The notes beneath the pieces were generated by a model. That model saw only the letters and a list, made by a program, of their open reading frames with translations, made no database searches and was not told the DNA's origin. Both the position numbers and the translations under genes were made by a program. A DNA stretch of 64,000 bases from Sanguibacter hominis ATCC BAA-789 (GTDB lineage Bacteria > Actinomycetota > Actinomycetes > Actinomycetales > Cellulomonadaceae), in assembly GCF_012396185.1 (NCBI RefSeq), contig NZ_JAAXOW010000001.1, positions 682,001 through 746,000 on the forward strand. Reading direction: 5' to 3'. This document shows, piece by piece, positions 43,918 through 51,360 of this stretch. Every line of letters starts with the position of its first letter. The first letter of the stretch is position 1.

Positions 43918-43923
43918 ATCCTA
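43918..43923 (-). promoter_or_regulatory. -10 element for leaderless map
   Basis: TAGGAT on the minus strand fits TANNNT and ends 7 nt before ATG at 43910. Confidence 0.5.
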
Positions 43924-43958
43924 GGTCCGCTGCGCGGCGCCGCGGGCGGAAACCGTCC

Positions 43959-44816
43959 CTACCCGCCGTACGCCATCTTCTCGAGCCGTGCGACACGCTC
44001 GTCCATCGGCGGGTGCGTCGAGAACAGCCGTCCGACGTCCTTGGCGCGGAACGGGCTCGCGATCATCAGGTGCGAGACGTTCTCGAGCGGCTGCGAGACC
44101 GGCAGGGGTGCCGCCTGGGTGCCCTGCTCGAGCTTGCGCAGCGCGGAGGCGAGCGCGCGCGGGTCGCGCGTGAGGGCGGCCCCGTCCTCGTCGGCGTCGA
44201 ACTCGCGCGTGCGGGAGATGCTCATCTGGATGAGCGACGCCGCGAGCGGCGCGAGGATCGCCATCGCGATCGCGGCGGCCGGGTTGGCGTTGCGCCGGTC
44301 CCCGCCTCCGAAGAACAGCAGGAACTGCCCGAGCGACGTCACGACCCCGGCGATCGCCGCGGCGACGGACGACGTGAGGATGTCACGGTTGTAGACGTGC
44401 ATGAGCTCGTGGCCGAGGACGCCGCGCAGCTCGCGCTCGTCGAGCAGCGTGAGGATGCCCTCGGTGCAGCAGACGGCGGCGTTCGCGGGGTTGCGGCCCG
44501 TCGCGAAGGCGTTGGGGGCGGCCGTCGGCGACACGTAGAGGCGGGGCATCGGCTGGCGTGCCTCGGTCGAGAGCTCGCGCACGATCCGATACATGGCTGG
44601 CTGCTCGAGCTCCGTGACGGGGTAGGCGTGCATCGCGCGGATCGCGATCTTGTCGGAGTTCCAGTACGAGTAGAACGTCGACACGAGACCAAGACCCACG
44701 AAGATCATCAGCATGCCGGAGCTGTCCCGGAAGAACAGCGCCCACAGCCCGAGCAGGACCGCCCACAAGACGCCGAACAGCGCCGCGGTCTTGAGCCCGT
44801 TGTTGTGCCTGTGCAT
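43959..44816 (-). CDS. htpX: Membrane zinc metalloprotease HtpX
   Basis: Integral-membrane M48 protease of 285 residues that takes part in membrane-protein quality control under stress. Two N-terminal helices (about 11-50) precede the catalytic domain. LRGVLGHELMHVYNRD carries HExxH, and the third zinc ligand Glu is in SRTREFDADEDGAAL. Two more hydrophobic segments lie between them. NAFATGRNPANAAVCCTEGI is the family's conserved stretch. ATG at 44816 has GGGGAGAG upstream; the longer frame to 44888 runs over the promoter. A SigE-type promoter lies 70-97 nt upstream. Confidence 0.93.
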   Translation of the reverse strand: MHRHNNGLKTAALFGVLWAVLLGLWALFFRDSSGMLMIFVGLGLVSTFYSYWNSDKIAIRAMHAYPVTELEQPAMYRIVRELSTEARQPMPRLYVSPTAAPNAFATGRNPANAAVCCTEGILTLLDERELRGVLGHELMHVYNRDILTSSVAAAIAGVVTSLGQFLLFFGGGDRRNANPAAAIAMAILAPLAASLIQMSISRTREFDADEDGAALTRDPRALASALRKLEQGTQAAPLPVSQPLENVSHLMIASPFRAKDVGRLFSTHPPMDERVARLEKMAYGG

Positions 44817-44886
44817 CTCTCTCCCCTCGGACGACACCGCCGGGCAGTCGTGCCCCGGGACGATCGGCGTCGGCCTCATGGGTTTC

Positions 44887-44912
44887 AACGCGTGGGTGCG
44901 GCGCCGCGTTCC
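44887..44912 (-). promoter_or_regulatory. Candidate ECF (SigE/SigH-type) promoter of htpX
   Basis: On the minus strand GGAAC (44908-44912) and GTT (44887-44889) are separated by exactly 18 nt. This matches the GGAAC-N17/18-GTT pattern of actinobacterial SigE and SigH promoters. Mycobacterial htpX is known to be SigE-dependent, so envelope-stress control is likely here too. Confidence 0.5.
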
Positions 44913-44956
44913 CGAGGCCGCCCCGCCGGTCGGCAGGGCGCCCTCGTGGAGGTGCG

Positions 44957-46333
44957 TCAGGCGGTGGGCGCGGTGACGCCCTTCGCGATCGCGATCATCT
45001 CCTCGCGCGGCACGACCTTGATGCGCTCACGGCCAGCGGCGACGCCGAGCGCGATCTCGTGCGCCTCGAGGTTGACGAAGTCGTTCCACTCGATGACGTC
45101 GACGCCCTTGTCAGCGAGGAACGTCGTGATGTCCTCGGGGGCGCCGTGCGGGGCGCGGGGCAGCGAGTCGACGTCCTCGACGAGGTGGCGGATCGTCTCC
45201 GACGCGTCGGACTTCGTGTGCCCGATGAGGCCGACGGGCCCGCGCTTGATCCAGCCGGTGGCGTACACGCCGGGGACCTGCTCGCCCGCCGCGTCGACGA
45301 CGCGGCCCTCGCGGTTGGGGATGACCCCCTTGATCGGGTCGAACGGGATGCCGGGCAGCTCGGAGCCGAAGTACCCGACGGCCCGGTAGACGGCCTCGAC
45401 GGGCCAGTCGTGGAACTCGCCGGTGCCGGTGACGGTCCCGTCGCCTGTGAGGCGGGTGCGCTCGGTGCGCAGCCCGACGACCTTGCCGTCCTCGCCGAGG
45501 ATCTCGGCCGGGGCGTGCAGGAAGTGCAGGTGCAGCCGGCGGGACGCCGAGAAGCCGGACGGGTCCGCGAGGGCCCAGTCGGTGAGCGTCTTGACGACCT
45601 GTTTCGTCTGGTTGGAGGACTCGATCGCGGCCATCGAGCCTTCGTCGAACTCGTAGTCCTCCGGGTACACGATCACGTCGACATCGGGCACGTGGCCGAG
45701 CTCGCGGAGCTCGAGCGGCGAGAACTTCGCCTGCGCGGGGCCGCGACGGGCGAAGACGTGCACGTCGGTGACGGGCGACGTCTTGAGGATCTCGTAGACG
45801 TTGTCCGGGATCTCGGTCGGCAGCAGGTCGTCCGCGTGCTTGGACAGGATGCGCGCGACGTCGAGCGCGACGTTGCCCGCACCGAGGACCGCGACGTGCT
45901 GCGCCTCGAGGGGCCACGTGCGGGGCACGTCGGGGTGGCCGTCGTACCAGGAGACGAAGTCTGCGGCGCCGTAGGACCCGTCGAGCTCGGCGCCGGGGAT
46001 GGCGAGCGGCGCGTCCTTGATGCAGCCGGTCGAGAAGATGACCGCGTCGTAGTGGTCGTGCAGCTCGTCGAGCGTGACGTCGGTGCCGAAGTCGATGTTG
46101 GCGAGGAGGCGGACGTCGCCGCGCTCGAGCACCTTGTGCAGCGCCTGGATGATCATCTTGATGCGGGGGTGGTCGGGGGCGACGCCGTAGCGCACGAGCC
46201 CGAACGGCGCGGGGAGCCGCTCGATGAGGTCGATCGAGACGTCGACGTCCGCCTTCGAGAGGATGTCCGAGGCGTAGATGCCGGCGGGGCCGGCGCCGAC
46301 GACCGCGACGCGCAGGGGGCGGTTGTTGCTCAC
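44957..46333 (-). CDS. fprA: Ferredoxin-NADP+ reductase FprA (adrenodoxin-reductase type)
   Basis: Flavoprotein of 458 residues passing electrons between NADPH and ferredoxin. LRVAVVGAGPAGIYASDIL is the FAD-binding fold, LPAPFGLVRYGVAPDHPRIK is diagnostic for the adrenodoxin-reductase family, VAVLGAGNVALDVARIL is the NADP site, and VYATGWIKRGPVGLIGHTKS is the C-terminal FAD contact. Length matches mycobacterial FprA (456). GTG at 46333 has GGAAGG 9 nt upstream and puts the FAD motif at residue 8; the frame to 46546 contains promoter sequence. No ferredoxin gene is adjacent. Confidence 0.93.
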   Translation of the reverse strand: MSNNRPLRVAVVGAGPAGIYASDILSKADVDVSIDLIERLPAPFGLVRYGVAPDHPRIKMIIQALHKVLERGDVRLLANIDFGTDVTLDELHDHYDAVIFSTGCIKDAPLAIPGAELDGSYGAADFVSWYDGHPDVPRTWPLEAQHVAVLGAGNVALDVARILSKHADDLLPTEIPDNVYEILKTSPVTDVHVFARRGPAQAKFSPLELRELGHVPDVDVIVYPEDYEFDEGSMAAIESSNQTKQVVKTLTDWALADPSGFSASRRLHLHFLHAPAEILGEDGKVVGLRTERTRLTGDGTVTGTGEFHDWPVEAVYRAVGYFGSELPGIPFDPIKGVIPNREGRVVDAAGEQVPGVYATGWIKRGPVGLIGHTKSDASETIRHLVEDVDSLPRAPHGAPEDITTFLADKGVDVIEWNDFVNLEAHEIALGVAAGRERIKVVPREEMIAIAKGVTAPTA

Positions 46334-46460
46334 GAGTTGGTGCCTTCCGATCAAGGTGGTGTCCCGGGCGGTGCTGCGAGTGTCGGCCACCGACGCCCGC
46401 GTGTCACGGTCCGGGACGCGATGCTCACATCGCGGACATCCGGGCGTACCGCCCAGCCCC

Positions 46461-46466
46461 AGCCTA
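46461..46466 (-). promoter_or_regulatory. -10 element of fprA promoter
   Basis: TAGGCT on the minus strand lies about 128 nt before the fprA GTG, giving a leader of roughly 120 nt. The leader contains a tiny frame (ATG TCC GCG ATG TGA). No riboswitch fold was recognised. The rest of the 231-nt gap shows no other signal to me. Confidence 0.4.
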
Positions 46467-46564
46467 GTCCGCCACCTCCCGGTAGTCCCGAGAGGGTGAC
46501 CACACGCACACACGATCCACCACACCCGCGCACCACGACGGCGCACGCCTCGACCGTCGCTCGG

Positions 46565-49048
46565 TCAGTCGCCTGCCCTGGCGCGCCGCGCCCGCCGCTC
46601 CGCTCGACGCGACCTCCGCGGCTGCACGACGGTCCCGCCCTGCCGCAGCAGCTCGGCACGCACGAGCGCCTCATGCTCGCGACGCTCCGCCCGCCGCTGC
46701 AGCGCCCGAGCCCGCAGGGACGCGACCGAGATCTTGCCGCGCAGCCGTTGCTGCCACGTGCCGTGCGCGGTGATCCCCGCGACGACCTCGTCGGCCTGCG
46801 CCCAGAGCGCCTCGGCGTCAGCCTCCGACGGCTCTCCCGGGCCGAACACGGCCGTGTCAGCGGCCCGTGCGAGCGGCTGCACGCGCACGCCCGCGAACGA
46901 CGCCTCGAGCGTCCGCGCGCTCTCCGCGCGCGTCGCGAACCGCGACACGAGCTCACGGCGGTCGTGCGCGGCGTCGAGCACCTCGTCCCACGCGCCCGTC
47001 ACCCGGTCGAGCGGCACTGCCGCCGTGCGACGCCGGCGCTGGCGCCGCGTCTTGGCCGCGATGACGAGCAGCGGCGGCAGCACGACGAGCAGGATCGGCA
47101 CCGCGATCGACACGGTGACGACCGCGATCCGACGCCAGTCGATCGGCTCCTCGACGACCTTGTCGTCGGACTCGACGTCCGGGTTCTCGATGTCGTCCTT
47201 CGGCGGGGTCACCGGGTCCTCGGGCGGCGGCGGCGGCTGCACGACCTCGGGCTGCGGCTCAGACTCCTGCGGCTCCGTGTCCTCGCTCGGCGTGCGCGAC
47301 TCGTCCGGGGTCGGGAAGTAGGGCACCCAGCCGTAGCGCTCGTAGCTGATCTCGACCCACGCCTGGATCTCGGTGCCGGTGATCTCGACGTCGCCCGTCG
47401 CGCCGTCGGGCGCACGGAAGCCCATGACGACGCGGGCGGGCAGGCCGAGGTGCCGGGCCATGAGCGCCATCGCCGACGCGTACTGCTCGCCGTCACCGAC
47501 CATGAGGTCGCCGGTGAGGAGCTCGTCGATTCGCGCCGCACCGTGACCCGACAGGGACGGGTACTCCCCCGCCGCCTCGATGCCGTGGCTGAACCAGCCC
47601 TGCTGCAGCGTCGCCTCGACGGCCCGCGCGACGAGCGCCGGGCTCGCCGCCTCGGACGCGATCGTCGACGCGCGCTGCGCGACCGAGTCGGGCACGCGCT
47701 CGAGCTCGGGCTGGACCACGTCGGCGGCGACCGCCGACGCGAGCTCCTCGTCGGACGGGACGGTCGGCACGATCGTCGTCGCACGGTACGAGTCGCCGCT
47801 GCGCAGCCCCTCGGGCAGCACGGCGCCACCCGTCGCGTCGTTGAAGCGGAACGCGCGCTGCTGCTCGCGGCTGCGCCGCCCCTCGAAGCTCAGGCTCGTC
47901 GTCTGCCCGACCATCGGCATCCAGACGCCGTCGAGCCCTTCGATCGTGAACGCGACCTCGGCGGGGGTGCCGGTCACGTTCGTCGGGATCTCCTCGCCCA
48001 CGCGACGGAACGCGCCGGTCGAGCTGCTCGCGGACTCGTCCGCGACGTTCCAGACGACGCCGTCGAACGCGTCCATCGTCGCGAGCCGGACGAGCGCTCC
48101 CTCAGGAAGGCCCTCGACCCGGAACAAGGGCGTCTCGGGGAAGTCCTTGACGTACCGGCGCCACGCGGCGAGCGGGCTCGCGTGGTCGTTCGGGTCGAAC
48201 GGCGGCACGACCTCGTTGCGCAGGACAGTGCGTGGCGCGTCGCCCGCGACGTGCGGCGTCACGAAGAGGCCTGAGCCGACGCTGACCGCCGCCATGACGA
48301 CGAGCGTGACGATGCGCCGAGGGTGCCAGGAGCGCAGCCGCCACGCGATCCAGGGCGTCAGGAGTACAGCCATGCCGAGCCCGACGACGGTCGCGAGCGG
48401 CGCCTCGACCGTGCCGAACAGGATCGCGACGACGAGCACCACCCCGGGCACGAGGCTCGCAGCGAGGACGGAGACCGCCGCCGCGCGCCGCGTCGCACCG
48501 TCGCTGCCGGCGGGCGCGCGCCCGCTGCGCGCGCCCTCAGCAGCCCAGCCCGTCCACGACGACGCCGCGACGGTCCCGAGCATGCCCGCGAGGACGGTCC
48601 CACCGAGGGCGAGGACGAACGGCGCGACCATGAGGTTGTCGACCGGCCCGATGGGCGGCTCGAGGGTGAGCATCTCCTTCCACACCGCGACGAGCCCGCC
48701 GACGAGCGACACGAGCGTCTCGAGGGACGGCACGACACGCGCGACCGTCGTCGACGGCGCGGCGAGCACCCCGCCGAAGAGGAGGTAGACGCCGAGCGTG
48801 AGACCGACGACGACGAACGAGGACCAGCCGCGCTCGCGTGCGACGAGCACGACGAGCGCGCCGAGGAGCACGCCGCCGACGATCGGCAGGAACACCGCTG
48901 ACGTGCCGTAGACGGGCAGCAGCACGAGCAGCGCGAGGAGCACGGCGAGGCCGAGGACGGTGACGTCGACGACGCGCCGCACGCCGGGCGGTGTCGTGTG
49001 GACGCCCGACAGAGAGACGTCGCGGACCTTCTTCTCGGCGGTCCTCAC
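46565..49048 (-). CDS. TgpA-like membrane transglutaminase homolog lacking the catalytic triad
   Basis: Membrane protein of 827 residues with the DUF3488/TgpA layout: about seven N-terminal helices (27-270), an extracellular transglutaminase-like domain (about 290-600), a Pro/Glu-rich linker, one further helix (about 625-650) and a basic cytoplasmic tail. In active members the domain has G-x-C-E-Q-F-A, D-A-H-A-W and W-x-P-F-D-P-T. Here they read DGEQYASAMALMARHLG (Gly520 for Cys), EIQAWVEI (Gln562 for His) and GWVPYFPTPD (Phe578 for Asp), so all three catalytic residues are gone. GTG at 49048 overlaps the DUF58 stop (GTGA). It is the last gene of the PFNA-like cluster and is probably structural or binding rather than enzymatic. 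Confidence 0.87.
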   Translation of the reverse strand: MRTAEKKVRDVSLSGVHTTPPGVRRVVDVTVLGLAVLLALLVLLPVYGTSAVFLPIVGGVLLGALVVLVARERGWSSFVVVGLTLGVYLLFGGVLAAPSTTVARVVPSLETLVSLVGGLVAVWKEMLTLEPPIGPVDNLMVAPFVLALGGTVLAGMLGTVAASSWTGWAAEGARSGRAPAGSDGATRRAAAVSVLAASLVPGVVLVVAILFGTVEAPLATVVGLGMAVLLTPWIAWRLRSWHPRRIVTLVVMAAVSVGSGLFVTPHVAGDAPRTVLRNEVVPPFDPNDHASPLAAWRRYVKDFPETPLFRVEGLPEGALVRLATMDAFDGVVWNVADESASSSTGAFRRVGEEIPTNVTGTPAEVAFTIEGLDGVWMPMVGQTTSLSFEGRRSREQQRAFRFNDATGGAVLPEGLRSGDSYRATTIVPTVPSDEELASAVAADVVQPELERVPDSVAQRASTIASEAASPALVARAVEATLQQGWFSHGIEAAGEYPSLSGHGAARIDELLTGDLMVGDGEQYASAMALMARHLGLPARVVMGFRAPDGATGDVEITGTEIQAWVEISYERYGWVPYFPTPDESRTPSEDTEPQESEPQPEVVQPPPPPEDPVTPPKDDIENPDVESDDKVVEEPIDWRRIAVVTVSIAVPILLVVLPPLLVIAAKTRRQRRRRTAAVPLDRVTGAWDEVLDAAHDRRELVSRFATRAESARTLEASFAGVRVQPLARAADTAVFGPGEPSEADAEALWAQADEVVAGITAHGTWQQRLRGKISVASLRARALQRRAERREHEALVRAELLRQGGTVVQPRRSRRAERRARRARAGD

Positions 49049-50286
49049 GGCGACACCAGCCTCGAGACGAGTCGCGGCAGGTCGGTGAGGTCCCCGAGGT
49101 GGGCGACCGAGAGGCGTCCGAGCGTCTGCATGCGCAGCTCGTGGCCGAGCGAGACGACGATGATCGCGGTCCGCACGCCCGCGGGCACGTGCAGGGCGGA
49201 GCGGCGCAGCTCGGCGGCCTTGGGGATGGAGCCGGTGACGACGATGACCATCGACGCGTGCGGCACGGTCTGCGCGACCGTGCGGGTCACGCCGGGGCCG
49301 GGCGGCCCGGGCCGCGAGACGAGTCCTGCACAGTCGTCGAGGAAGCGCGGCGGCGTGCCGGTGCGCAGCACCTCGTCCCCGGAGAGCGCGGTGATCTCGA
49401 GCCCTTCGCGGACGGCCTGCGCGCCCACCGACGCGAACACCTCGACGGCGGCCTCGTACTCGTCCTCGTCGAGGTACGCGGCGCGCGCGTCCTCGAGCGC
49501 GAGCGCGGTGTGCGTGCGCCTCGTGTCCTCGTACTGGCGGACCATGAGCTTGTTGAGGCGGGCGCTCGTGCGCCAGTGGATGTTGCGACGGTCGTCGCCC
49601 GCGACGTACTCCCGCAGGGCGTGGAAGGACATGTCGTTCTCGGAGACGACGCGCGTCGCCTGCCCTTCGAGGTCGCGCATGACGCCGGTGCGGGCGGAGG
49701 CGAGCGAGACGATGCGCGGGTGGATGTAGAGCTGGTCGGGCTCGGTCCAGCGCACCTGGCGGCGCACGAGGCCGAGCGCGTCGCCGCGCACGGAGCGGAC
49801 GGGGCCGACGACGACGACGGCGCGGCGCGCCGTCGGCACGGCGAAGACCTCTTCGTGGACGGCGCCGGCGGCCATCGACGGCATCTCGAAGCTCGCGGCG
49901 CCAGCGCCGACGGGCAGCTCGATCTCCGCGGGCAGCATGCGGGCGCGTCCGACGTTCGTCACGGCGATGCGGCCGAGGGCTCGCTGCCCGACGGTGACCC
50001 GACGGTCGGCGAGGTCGAGCTCGACCGCGTACGTGGAGCGGCCGAGCGTGAGGATGACGCTGACGAGCAGCAGCCCCGCGAGCGCGACGCCGCCCGTGAC
50101 GAGCTCGTCCCAGCCGAAGCGGCGCCCGGCGCCGATGCCGACGACCGCGAGGGCGAGAACCACCCAGCCGAGCGGCGTGACGTGCGCGAGGGCGTGCGTG
50201 AGCGGGCGCCGGACGGCGGCGAGCCCGCGGACCACGGGTGCCGCCGCGCGCCTCAGCTCCGCAGGGGCGACCGGGACGGAGGGCAT
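49045..50286 (-). CDS. DUF58 membrane protein
   Basis: Protein of 413 residues with two N-terminal transmembrane helices (about 40-80), a beta-rich segment and a C-terminal von Willebrand factor A-like region. The DUF58 hallmark is ALREYVAGDDRRNIHWRTSA followed by LNKLMVRQYED. DUF58 proteins are standard partners of MoxR ATPases and TgpA-type proteins; the trio is thought to assemble or mature envelope complexes. ATG at 50286 lies 2 nt after the MoxR stop and gives MPSVPVAPAELRR; the longer frame to 50469 lies inside the MoxR gene. Confidence 0.9.
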   Translation of the reverse strand: MPSVPVAPAELRRAAAPVVRGLAAVRRPLTHALAHVTPLGWVVLALAVVGIGAGRRFGWDELVTGGVALAGLLLVSVILTLGRSTYAVELDLADRRVTVGQRALGRIAVTNVGRARMLPAEIELPVGAGAASFEMPSMAAGAVHEEVFAVPTARRAVVVVGPVRSVRGDALGLVRRQVRWTEPDQLYIHPRIVSLASARTGVMRDLEGQATRVVSENDMSFHALREYVAGDDRRNIHWRTSARLNKLMVRQYEDTRRTHTALALEDARAAYLDEDEYEAAVEVFASVGAQAVREGLEITALSGDEVLRTGTPPRFLDDCAGLVSRPGPPGPGVTRTVAQTVPHASMVIVVTGSIPKAAELRRSALHVPAGVRTAIIVVSLGHELRMQTLGRLSVAHLGDLTDLPRLVSRLVSP

Positions 50287-50288
50287 CG

Positions 50289-51251
50289 TCAGACGACCCG
50301 CTCCACGGGTGGCGCGGTCGTGGCGACGACGTCCTGGAGGACCTCGTCGCTCGTGACGCCCGCGAACTCCGCCTCGACGTCGAGCACGAGGCGGTGTGCG
50401 AGCACCGGCTCGGCGAGGTCCTTGATGTCGTCGGGGATGACGAACGGGCGGCCGAGCGAGGCCGCCCACACCTTGGCGCTGCGCACGAGGGAGAGGCAGC
50501 CGCGCACGCTCACGCCGAGGCGCGTGCGTGCGTCCTCGCGGGTGGCCTCGGCGAGACGCGAGACGTAGTCGAGGACTGCCTCGTCGACGTGCACCGTCGC
50601 GGCCATGTCGGCCATCTCGGCGAGGGCGTCGGTCGTGATCTTGGGCGCGAGGCGCGACGCACGGTCACGGTCGGCGGAGCCGGCAAGGATCCGCACCGTC
50701 GAAGCGTGGTCCGGGTAGCCGAGCGACGTCTTGATGAGGAAGCGGTCGAGCTGCGCCTCGGGGAGCTTGTACGTCCCGGCCTGCTCGATCGGGTTCTGCG
50801 TCGCGATGACCATGAAGGGCCGCCCGACCTCGTACGGCTCGCCGTCGACCGTGACACGCGACTCCTCCATGACCTCGAGGAGCGCGGACTGCGTCTTGGG
50901 CGACGCACGGTTGATCTCGTCGGCGAGCAGGATCGACGTGAAGACCGGGCCGCGGTGGAACGTGAAGGTCCCGTTCGACTGGTCGTAGACGGAGACGCCC
51001 GTGACGTCGGACGGCAGCAGGTCCGGGGTGAACTGGATGCGGTGGTGCGTCCCCTGGACGGTCGCCGCGATTGCGCGCGCGAGCGACGTCTTGCCGGTGC
51101 CGGGGGCGTCCTCGAGAAGCAGGTGCCCCTCCGCGAGCATCGCGGTCATGGCGAGGCGGATCGTGTGCTCCTTGCCGAGGACGGCCTTGCTGACGTTGGT
51201 GGTCAACGCCTCGAAGGTCTCGGCGAACCAGCCGGCCTGCTCGGGTGTCAT
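50289..51251 (-). CDS. MoxR-family AAA+ ATPase
   Basis: Cytoplasmic AAA+ chaperone-like ATPase of 320 residues. Walker A is EDAPGTGKTSLARAIA, Walker B is ILLADEINRASPKTQSALLE, and the MoxR segment MEESRVTVDGEPY and sensor 1 region VIATQNPIEQAGTYKLPEAQ follow. The arginine finger lies in LPEAQLDRFLIK. MoxR proteins act with DUF58/VWA partners in assembling or activating complexes. ATG at 51251 has GGAGG 7 nt upstream; GTG at 51254 is an alternative one codon earlier. The gap of 106 nt to the upstream FN3 gene holds no clear promoter. Confidence 0.93.
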   Translation of the reverse strand: MTPEQAGWFAETFEALTTNVSKAVLGKEHTIRLAMTAMLAEGHLLLEDAPGTGKTSLARAIAATVQGTHHRIQFTPDLLPSDVTGVSVYDQSNGTFTFHRGPVFTSILLADEINRASPKTQSALLEVMEESRVTVDGEPYEVGRPFMVIATQNPIEQAGTYKLPEAQLDRFLIKTSLGYPDHASTVRILAGSADRDRASRLAPKITTDALAEMADMAATVHVDEAVLDYVSRLAEATREDARTRLGVSVRGCLSLVRSAKVWAASLGRPFVIPDDIKDLAEPVLAHRLVLDVEAEFAGVTSDEVLQDVVATTAPPVERVV

Positions 51252-51360
51252 CACGGTGCGGTGCCTCCGTGGTCAGGACCCTGAGTCGGGTCGGGCTGTC
51301 GGTGCTGTCGTTCTCTGCTGCGGCGGGGTCACTCTATCGACCGTCAGCCACCGGGGCGCA

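Noticed and set aside
46345-46440. Possible riboswitch or attenuator in the fprA leader
   Set aside because: I could not draw a convincing conserved fold or alternative terminator; only a short AUG-UCC-GCG-AUG-UGA frame is visible.
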